Assembly: GCA_017853515.1 (NCBI GenBank)
Contig: JAFMJK010000076.1
Location: 1 to 9,254, forward strand
Reading direction: 5' to 3'
Origin: Chthoniobacterales bacterium
Lineage (GTDB): Bacteria > Verrucomicrobiota > Verrucomicrobiia > Chthoniobacterales > JACTMZ01
DNA: 9,254 nucleotides
Both the position numbers and the translations under genes were made by a program. Below the pieces are notes generated by a model. The model saw only the letters and a list, made by a program, of their open reading frames with translations. It ran no database searches and had not been told where the DNA came from. Below, piece after piece: positions 1 to 5,531 of this stretch; the first letter of the stretch is position 1, and each line of letters begins with the position of its first letter.

Positions 1-1
1 T

Positions 2-1342
2 CCGACGTGGGCCGATGTCATCGGTTACGAGGAAAAGGAATCGCGGGTCATCGACCGCATGCGCACGGGCTACCCGCGTTTCTTTTTTCACCCGCTCATC
101 CAGAAAGTCCGTGCCGCGCTCGAACCGAAACCCGGACGCGACGTGCTGCCCTTCGCCGACGAACAATCCGCAAAGCAGTGCGCCGCTCTTGCCGAAGGCA
201 AAGCCGTTGAAGTCGACGGCCTCTGGGCCGCCTATTTCCCCGCAGCGCATCTGCCGACAGCGCGCGCCTACTGGCAGCATGCCGGACGCATCCTCTCCTC
301 GCGCGCCGCGGAAGATTGGTTGAACGCACGCAAACTCACCGCGTCCGATGCGGCGGCAGAAAAAACTCTGCGCGATCGCCTCGCCGCGTGGTCGGGCGCT
401 CCGGCCGGGAACATCAGCCTGCATCCCAGCGGCATGGCCGCGGTTTACACCGCGTTCGAAGCGGTGACCGCACGCCGCCCGGGCAAGCGCACGGTCATGT
501 TCGGGTTTCCCTACACCGACACGCTGAAGATTCTTTCCAAATTCGGCGCCGGTGTGGAGTTCTTCCCGCGCGGAGATACACAGGATTTGTCGGCGCTGGC
601 CAAACTGCTCGATGAGGAAGAAATCGCCGGCATCTTTTGTGAGTTTCCGGGCAATCCGCTGCTCAATGTTCCTGATCTGCCGGCCTTGCACACCATGGCG
701 GGCGCACATCGTGTTCCCGTCATCGTCGATGACACCATCGGCACGTTCTTCAATGTCGATGTTCTCCCGCACACCGACCTCATCGCCACCAGCCTGACCA
801 AAGCGATCTCCGGAGAAGGCGATGTCATGGCCGGCGCGCTCACCGTCAACCCGGGCGGACTATTCGCCGGCGCCCTGCCCACCACCGCACTCGGCGGAAT
901 TTATGCGCGCGATCTGGAAGTGCTCGAGCGCAACTCGCGCGATTTTCCGGAGCGCATGAAAATCGCCAATGCCAACGCTCTCGAGTTGGCCCGGTTCCTG
1001 GCTGCACACTCCGCCATCGAACGCGTCTGGTATCCCGGACTCGACCCCTTGCCGGTCTACGAACAACTGCGCAAACCGGGTGGTGGTTACGGCGCCGTCG
1101 TCTCGTTCTTGCCACGCGATGCGGCGGAAAACACCCCTCACATCTTCGGGAAACTTCACGTCAGCCACGGCATCAGCCTCGGCACAAGCTACTCGCTCGT
1201 CTGTCCCTACGTTCAGCTTGCGCACTACCACGAACTCGCCTGGGCCAAAGACTGCGGCATCGATCCGTATCTCTTGCGTGTCGCCGTCGGCACGGAGTCG
1301 TGGGACGACTTGAAGGAACGCTTCACCGCGGCGCTTCTCTAA
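2..1342 (+). CDS. Str2-like cystathionine gamma-synthase family PLP enzyme (5' end outside window)
   Basis: The protein is a Cys/Met-metabolism PLP-dependent enzyme. This family makes or cleaves cystathionine and related sulfur amino acids in the cytoplasm. The reading frame is open to the left edge (first codons read PTWADVIGYEEKES), so the ATG at 59 lies inside conserved sequence and is not the start; 446 residues are visible. Visible signatures are GYPRFF near the N-terminus, HPSGMAAV (phosphate-binding region), EFPGNPLLNVPDL, VDDTIGTFFN (the Asp expected to contact the PLP ring nitrogen) and SLTKAISGEGDVMAGA, whose Lys, encoded at 800-802, is the predicted Schiff-base residue. The C-terminal part has SLGTSYSLVCPY and RVAVGTESWDDL. 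From family knowledge, the GYPRFF and SLGT...CPY patterns resemble fungal Str2-type cystathionine gamma-synthases more than E. coli MetB, which has SLGGVESL-like sequence there. The exact reaction (gamma-synthase or lyase) cannot be told from sequence. It converges on the minus-strand gene at 1489-1923. Confidence 0.88.
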   Translation, partial: PTWADVIGYEEKESRVIDRMRTGYPRFFFHPLIQKVRAALEPKPGRDVLPFADEQSAKQCAALAEGKAVEVDGLWAAYFPAAHLPTARAYWQHAGRILSSRAAEDWLNARKLTASDAAAEKTLRDRLAAWSGAPAGNISLHPSGMAAVYTAFEAVTARRPGKRTVMFGFPYTDTLKILSKFGAGVEFFPRGDTQDLSALAKLLDEEEIAGIFCEFPGNPLLNVPDLPALHTMAGAHRVPVIVDDTIGTFFNVDVLPHTDLIATSLTKAISGEGDVMAGALTVNPGGLFAGALPTTALGGIYARDLEVLERNSRDFPERMKIANANALELARFLAAHSAIERVWYPGLDPLPVYEQLRKPGGGYGAVVSFLPRDAAENTPHIFGKLHVSHGISLGTSYSLVCPYVQLAHYHELAWAKDCGIDPYLLRVAVGTESWDDLKERFTAALL

Positions 1343-1350
1343 TCCCGAGT

Positions 1351-1422
1351 TGTAGCGGCGGTCTGTGACCGTCGCTGCCTTTAGCATCACAACGGCTCCG
1401 GCGGTCACAGACCGCCGCTACA
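1351..1422. repeat. REP/BIME-like inverted repeat with 21-bp perfect arms
   Basis: The arms at 1351-1371 and 1402-1422 are perfect reverse complements and enclose a 30-nt spacer. Each arm also folds by itself around a three-base loop. The left hairpin pairs 1354-1363 with 1367-1376 (ten pairs, one G-T wobble, loop TGT). The right hairpin pairs 1399-1406 with 1410-1417 (loop ACA). Two small hairpins in opposite orientation are the layout of BIME elements built from REP sequences. It lies between the ends of two convergent genes, the usual place for such elements. It has no T-run, so transcription termination is a weaker explanation, although the structure could protect mRNA 3' ends. That it is repeated elsewhere in the genome is inference. 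Confidence 0.7.
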
Positions 1423-1433
1423 TTTTCCCGCAC

Positions 1434-1462
1434 AAAAAAGGCGGGGATTTCTCCCCGCCTTT
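1434..1462 (-). terminator. Intrinsic terminator, probably bidirectional
   Basis: An 11-bp stem pairs 1437-1447 with 1452-1462 (core GGCGGGG/CCCCGCC) around a four-base loop. Read on the minus strand, the stem ends in a run of six T (complement of the A-run at 1434-1439), so it suits the minus-strand gene that stops at 1489. Read on the plus strand it is followed by only three T, but it may also stop transcripts from the gene ending at 1342. Confidence 0.8.
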
Positions 1463-1488
1463 GGTGGATCCGTTTCGAGTTCTTCGCG

Positions 1489-1923
1489 CTACTTCTTCAA
1501 CGCGAACAATCCCCGGCCGGCCTTTTTAAGGCCGGGCATGGTGTAAACGCGGGCGGCGAGATTGGCTTTCGGGTTGGAAACTTTCCAAACGTATTTGTCC
1601 TGCTTGAGGCCCTGGAGGATGGCGTCGACATTCATCGGACCGCCGGCGCGCTTCAGCACTTTGTGCACGGCAGGCGCGAGCGGACCGCTCGGTGAGGACG
1701 GGCGCTTCCGGCCTTTGAACGGCGAGGTGCGCTTCTTGCGCCCGCCTTTGGCCGGACGGCCCGGCTTGCGTCCGCGGCGAAGCGGACCGGCGACGGCGGG
1801 ACTGACAAATCCGGCCAGCGCGGAATTTTTCCCGAGCAGGCCTTGCAATTCACGCTGCAAGTCTTCAATCCGTTCTTGAAGAGCGAGCGCGCGACGTAGT
1901 GTGGCGGTATTGAGTGTCAACAT
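1489..1923 (-). CDS. Small AT-hook and HARE-like winged-helix DNA-binding protein
   Basis: The 144-residue protein is predicted to be cytoplasmic and DNA-binding. Residues 7-31 form a likely amphipathic helix or short coiled coil (LQERIEDLQRELQGLLG), which could mediate dimerisation. Residues 49-75 are very basic and contain a textbook AT-hook core (GRKPGRPAKG, 51-60) followed by KGRKR, a pattern that binds the minor groove of AT-rich DNA. Residues 81-144 (from PLAPAVHKVL through NVDAILQGL to GRGLFALKK) fit the spacing of a HARE-HTH-type winged helix: a first helix, a G-P-M/L turn before helix two, and an aromatic-Leu wing at the end. There is no signal peptide or membrane segment. The ATG at 1923-1921 begins the MLTLNTATLRRALAL helix. 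The gene is transcribed away from the acetyltransferase gene at 2032 and ends at a strong terminator. A role as local regulator or nucleoid-associated protein is inference, and the domain assignment rests on pattern recognition only. Confidence 0.8.
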   Translation of the reverse strand: MLTLNTATLRRALALQERIEDLQRELQGLLGKNSALAGFVSPAVAGPLRRGRKPGRPAKGGRKKRTSPFKGRKRPSSPSGPLAPAVHKVLKRAGGPMNVDAILQGLKQDKYVWKVSNPKANLAARVYTMPGLKKAGRGLFALKK

Positions 1924-1939
1924 AGCGGCGTCGATTCTC

Positions 1940-1968
1940 TATATTACACCCTGCGCGGCAATATAATT
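1940..1968. promoter_or_regulatory. Divergent promoter region with paired AT-rich half-sites
   Basis: The 108-bp gap between the divergent genes is GC-rich except for two AT islands. TATATT at 1940-1945 and AATATA at 1960-1965 form an inverted pair with a 14-bp spacer (centres 20 bp apart, about two helical turns). The right island contains a perfect TATAAT (1962-1967) that could be the -10 box for the gene at 2032. The left island read on the minus strand gives TAATAT (1946-1941), a candidate -10 for the gene at 1923. I see no convincing -35 box for either, so exact promoters are uncertain. Confidence 0.4.
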
Positions 1969-2031
1969 CGCCGGCGGGCGCGCTCGTCTGGTCTCTCGAC
2001 ATAAACGTAGGAACCATCCAGAATATCGTGC

Positions 2032-2937
2032 ATGGATGAAACTTCCGCGCGTTGGGCGCAACAGTTGATGGATTCCTACCGCGAACACGGCGGGGTGAAT
2101 GCGAGCGACGGACCGGGTTTCCCCTCCAAACCCGAGGTGGCTTCGATTTGCCTGGAAATCATGCAGCTGCTTTTTCCCGGCTACCATGACGGTGGCGCGC
2201 TGGCCAAACTCGAGTTGGCCGAGCTGACCCGCGACCGCGTTGCCACGGTCTCGGAGGATCTGCGCCGTGTGCTGCATGCCGCTCTCGGCGAGGAGGGAGG
2301 TTCCGCCTCGCGCGCGGCGGAAACAGTGCGCCGCTTGTTCGATGAGCTTCCCGCCATCCGCGCGCTTCTCCAGACCGATGTGGAAGCAGCGTACGAAGGC
2401 GATCCTGCCGCCGCGACGCGCGACGAAATTATCCTTTCGTATCCGTTTCTCGAAGCCGTCGCCATCCAGCGCGTGGCCCATTTGCTCTACCGTGCGGAGA
2501 TCCCGCTCATTCCGCGCATGATGACCGAGTGGGCGCATGCCCAGACCGGCATCGACATCCATCCGGGCGCGAGCATCGGCAGCCATTTCTTCATCGATCA
2601 CGGCACGGGAGTGGTCATCGGCGAAACCTGCCGCATCGGCGCGCATGTGAAGCTTTACCACGGTGTCACGCTCGGCGCGCGCAGCTTCGCCAAGGACGAG
2701 CAAGGCCGCATCAAAAAAGGCGGCAAACGACATCCCGACGTGGAAGACAACGTCACCATTTATCCGAATGCCACCGTGCTCGGCGGCGAAACGGTCATCG
2801 GACGGAACACGACCATCGGCGGCAATGTCTTCCTCATGCACAGCGTTCCGCCGGACTCGCTCGTCTATTGCGAAGAAGCGCAGGTGCGCGTGGTGAGCAA
2901 ATCGTCCAAAGGCGCCGCGGTCGACTACTCGATCTGA
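2032..2937 (+). CDS. cysE: Serine O-acetyltransferase (CysE/EpsC type)
   Basis: It transfers acetyl from acetyl-CoA to L-serine, giving O-acetylserine for cysteine synthesis in the cytoplasm. The 301-residue protein has an alpha-helical N-terminal domain (roughly 1-170, including EIILSYPFLEAVAIQRVAH) and a left-handed beta-helix of hexapeptide repeats (about 172-280). The expected catalytic residues are present: Asp175 in DIHPGA, Asp189-His190 in FIDHGTGVVIGE and His234 in GKRHPDV. A basic loop at about 216-233 (ARSFAKDEQGRIKKGGK) is longer than in E. coli CysE. The C-terminus is VDYSI. A terminal Ile after acidic/aromatic residues is the peptide that docks into the O-acetylserine sulfhydrylase active site in the cysteine synthase complex (Arabidopsis enzymes end similarly), so complex formation is likely. 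The ATG at 2032 has only a poor Shine-Dalgarno. A SprT-like gene follows 7 bp downstream and is probably co-transcribed. Confidence 0.94.
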   Translation: MDETSARWAQQLMDSYREHGGVNASDGPGFPSKPEVASICLEIMQLLFPGYHDGGALAKLELAELTRDRVATVSEDLRRVLHAALGEEGGSASRAAETVRRLFDELPAIRALLQTDVEAAYEGDPAAATRDEIILSYPFLEAVAIQRVAHLLYRAEIPLIPRMMTEWAHAQTGIDIHPGASIGSHFFIDHGTGVVIGETCRIGAHVKLYHGVTLGARSFAKDEQGRIKKGGKRHPDVEDNVTIYPNATVLGGETVIGRNTTIGGNVFLMHSVPPDSLVYCEEAQVRVVSKSSKGAAVDYSI

Positions 2938-2944
2938 CACTCCG

Positions 2945-3532
2945 ATGCCCGCCCGCGCCCTGCAACCCGGAACAATTCATCCGGCGGTGGTGTTGCGGCA
3001 ATTGCAGGAAGAAGCGTGCGCTTGGGCCACACGGCTCGCACTTCCGCAACTGGCCGCGCGCGTCACGCTGCATTGGCACGCGCGATTGCGGACCACCGCC
3101 GGCTTGGCGCGGCTCGATTGCGCGGTGATTTTGCTCAATCCGCGTCTGCTCGCCTTTCCGGAGGAACTGACCCGCACCTTTCTCCACGAACTGGCGCATC
3201 TTGTCGCCCATGCGAGGAATCCAAGGCGCCTCATCGATCCGCACGGACCCGAATGGCGACTCGCTTGCGCCGATCTCGGTCTGGCCGGGGAGAAACGTTG
3301 CCACGTGCTTCCGCTCGCCGCGCCGCGCCGGGTGGAGCGCAAGCACCTCTATCATTGCCCGCAATGCCGCCGCGAGGTGCGCCGCGTGCGCCCGTTCCGA
3401 CGCGCCGAGGCCTGCCTCATCTGCTGCCGCACCCACGCCGACGGCCGTTACGACCGCCGATTCCGTTTTGCCCCCGGACCCCCGCCGTTCAACGGAAATA
3501 CCCTCGCCCAGCCCGAGCTTTTTCGGTTGTAA
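2945..3532 (+). CDS. SprT-like zinc metalloprotease domain protein
   Basis: The 195-residue protein has the SprT/Spartan core. An N-terminal strand-turn region (VTLHWHARLRTTAGLARLD, then VILLNPRLL) precedes the zinc motif HELAH (81-85), with Glu82 as predicted catalytic base, and a third His at residue 100 in DPHGPEW, a typical SprT arrangement. A C-terminal zinc ribbon is suggested by CPQC (138-141) and CLICC (157-161). The region between and after them is rich in Arg, which fits nucleic-acid contact. Spartan, the eukaryotic relative, digests DNA-protein crosslinks; the job of bacterial SprT proteins is poorly defined, so substrate and role here are unknown. There is no signal peptide, so it is predicted cytoplasmic. 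It starts 7 bp after the cysE stop, suggesting one transcript, though the functional link is not obvious. The ATG at 2945 has no clear Shine-Dalgarno. Confidence 0.85.
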   Translation: MPARALQPGTIHPAVVLRQLQEEACAWATRLALPQLAARVTLHWHARLRTTAGLARLDCAVILLNPRLLAFPEELTRTFLHELAHLVAHARNPRRLIDPHGPEWRLACADLGLAGEKRCHVLPLAAPRRVERKHLYHCPQCRREVRRVRPFRRAEACLICCRTHADGRYDRRFRFAPGPPPFNGNTLAQPELFRL

Positions 3533-3575
3533 GTCTTTCTGTCGGGTGACCAAGGTTCCCGTATTCCTTTTCCCT

Positions 3576-5522
3576 ATGAGCCAGAACATCGAATCCCATC
3601 TTGTCGAAACCCGCGTGGTCAAACCCCCGGGCGACTTCAGCAAAAAAGCGCGCGTCAAGAGCCTCGCCGATTACAAACGCATCCACGCCGCCTCGATCAA
3701 AAATCCGCAGAAATTCTGGGCCAAAGAAGCGGCCGAGTTGAAATGGGGTCGCAAGTGGAAAAGCGTCCTCAAGTGGAAGGTCCCGTTCGCCCGCTGGTTC
3801 GACGGAGGCACGCTCAACGTGGCGGAAAATTGCGTCGACCGTCACGCCATGGGCGACCGCAAAAACAAAGCGGCCATCATCTGGGAAGGCGAACCCGGCG
3901 AAAAGCGCACGCTGACCTACGGACAACTCCAACGCGAAGTCTGCCTCTTCGCCAATGTCCTCAAACGCAACGGCGTGAAACGCGGCGACCGCGTCATCAT
4001 CTACATGCCGCTCGTGCCCGAAGCCGCCGTCGCCATGCTGGCCTGCGCGCGCATCGGCGCGGTGCATTCGGTCATCTTCGGCGGATTCAGCGCGGACAGC
4101 ATCCGCGACCGCATCGCCGACTGCGGAGCGACCTGCGTGGTCACCGCCGACGGCGGCTACCGCCGCGGCGCGATCGTTCCGCTCAAGCACAATGTCGACG
4201 CGGCGCTGGCCGGCGAAACGACGATCAAAAAAGTCATCGTGCTCAAGCGCGCCAACAACGAAGTGCACATCCAGGAGGGACGCGATGTCTGGTGGCACCG
4301 CGAACTGGAATACGTCAACGCCGACTGTCCCGTCGTCCATCACGACAGCGAGCATCCGCTTTTCATCCTCTACACCAGCGGCTCGACCGGAAAACCCAAG
4401 GGCATCCTCCATACTACGGGCGGCTATCTCACGCAGGCCTACTCCACCACGAAATACATTTTCGATCTGCGCGAGGACGACATCTATTGGTGCACGGCCG
4501 ATGTGGGCTGGATCACCGGACACAGCTATCTCGTCTACGGGCCCCTCGCCAATGGCGCCACCTGCCTCATGTATGAGGGCGCGCCGAATTGGCCCGATCC
4601 GGACCGTTTCTGGCGCATCATCGAGAATTACGGCGTGACCGTCTTTTACACCGCGCCCACCGCCATCCGCGCCTTCATCAAATGGGGCGACGAATGGGTC
4701 GACAAACACGATCTCTCCTCGTTGCGCCTGCTCGGCACGGTCGGCGAGCCGATCAATCCGGAAGCGTGGATGTGGTATCACAAAAAAATCGGCGGCAGCC
4801 GCTGTCCCATCGTCGACACGTGGTGGCAGACGGAAACGGGCGCCATCATGATTTCTCCGCTCCCCGGCGCCACACCGACCAAACCCGGCACGGCGACGCT
4901 GCCTTTCTTCGGGATCGATGCCGCCATTGTGGACGACAAAGGCAAAGAAGTGGGACCGAACGAAGGCGGCAAGCTGGTCGTGCGCAAACCGTGGCCGTCC
5001 ATGCTCCGCACCATCTACGGCGACCGCGCGCGGTATAAAAAAACCTACTGGAGCGAAATTCCCGGGTTCTATTTCACCGGCGACGGCGCGCGCCGCGACA
5101 AGGACGGATACTTCTGGATCGTCGGACGCATCGACGACGTGCTCAACGTGGCCGGGCACCGTCTCGGCACGGCGGAGATCGAAAGCGCGCTCGTCGCACA
5201 CCACGCCGTGGCCGAGGCCGCCGTGGTCGGTCGACCCGATGAAATCAAAGGCCAGGGCGTCGTTGCCTTCGTCACGCTGAAGCAAGGCGAGAAACCCAGT
5301 CCCGAATTGCGCGACAAACTCCGCAAACATGTCGGCCACGCCATCGGCGCCATCGCCAAACCGGACGACATCCATTTCGCCGAAGCGCTTCCCAAGACGC
5401 GCAGCGGCAAAATCATGCGCCGCATCCTCAAAGAGATCGCCAGCGGCAAAGATGTCAAAGGAGACACCACGACACTCGAAGACTTCAGCATCCTATCGAA
5501 GCTGAAGTTGAGCGACGCATAA
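3576..5522 (+). CDS. acsA: Acetyl-CoA synthetase (AMP-forming)
   Basis: It activates acetate with ATP and CoA to acetyl-CoA through acetyl-AMP in the cytoplasm. From the ATG at 3576 it is 648 residues, close to the usual length of about 650. The frame extends further upstream, but that stretch overlaps the SprT gene and has no family similarity, so 3576 is preferred. Motifs in order are: the ATP loop YTSGSTGKPKG (266-276); WCTADVGWITGHSYLVYGPL (from 305); DTWWQTETG with the Trp pair 416-417, one of which limits the acyl pocket to acetate; YFTGDGARRDKDGYFWIVGRIDDVLNVAGHR shared by the hinge and CoA region; and PKTRSGKIMRR with Lys612. Lys612 matches the C-terminal lysine that is reversibly acetylated to switch off Salmonella Acs, so the same control is likely. 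The fucose enzyme gene begins 9 bp after its stop. No strong promoter or Shine-Dalgarno is visible in the 43 bp upstream. Confidence 0.96.
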   Translation: MSQNIESHLVETRVVKPPGDFSKKARVKSLADYKRIHAASIKNPQKFWAKEAAELKWGRKWKSVLKWKVPFARWFDGGTLNVAENCVDRHAMGDRKNKAAIIWEGEPGEKRTLTYGQLQREVCLFANVLKRNGVKRGDRVIIYMPLVPEAAVAMLACARIGAVHSVIFGGFSADSIRDRIADCGATCVVTADGGYRRGAIVPLKHNVDAALAGETTIKKVIVLKRANNEVHIQEGRDVWWHRELEYVNADCPVVHHDSEHPLFILYTSGSTGKPKGILHTTGGYLTQAYSTTKYIFDLREDDIYWCTADVGWITGHSYLVYGPLANGATCLMYEGAPNWPDPDRFWRIIENYGVTVFYTAPTAIRAFIKWGDEWVDKHDLSSLRLLGTVGEPINPEAWMWYHKKIGGSRCPIVDTWWQTETGAIMISPLPGATPTKPGTATLPFFGIDAAIVDDKGKEVGPNEGGKLVVRKPWPSMLRTIYGDRARYKKTYWSEIPGFYFTGDGARRDKDGYFWIVGRIDDVLNVAGHRLGTAEIESALVAHHAVAEAAVVGRPDEIKGQGVVAFVTLKQGEKPSPELRDKLRKHVGHAIGAIAKPDDIHFAEALPKTRSGKIMRRILKEIASGKDVKGDTTTLEDFSILSKLKLSDA

Positions 5523-5531
5523 TCCGCTTTG

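Noticed and set aside
1939..2940. 333-codon minus-strand frame opposite cysE
   Set aside because: It mirrors the acetyltransferase gene and shows no family signature; the plus-strand frame has all catalytic residues.
3201..3575. 125-codon N-terminal extension of acetyl-CoA synthetase
   Set aside because: The extension overlaps the SprT gene in another frame and does not resemble the Acs family; ATG 3576 gives the normal length.
3533..3575. Possible terminator or promoter between the SprT-like gene and acsA
   Set aside because: Only a weak CGGG/CCCG pairing and no T-run, -10 or -35 that stands out; nothing supportable in these 43 bases.
3489..5375. 628-codon open frame on the minus strand opposite acsA
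   Set aside because: It lies wholly antisense to the well-supported acetyl-CoA synthetase; its residue make-up (Asp/Val/Ala/Arg-rich, no domain) is typical of a mirror frame in GC-rich DNA.
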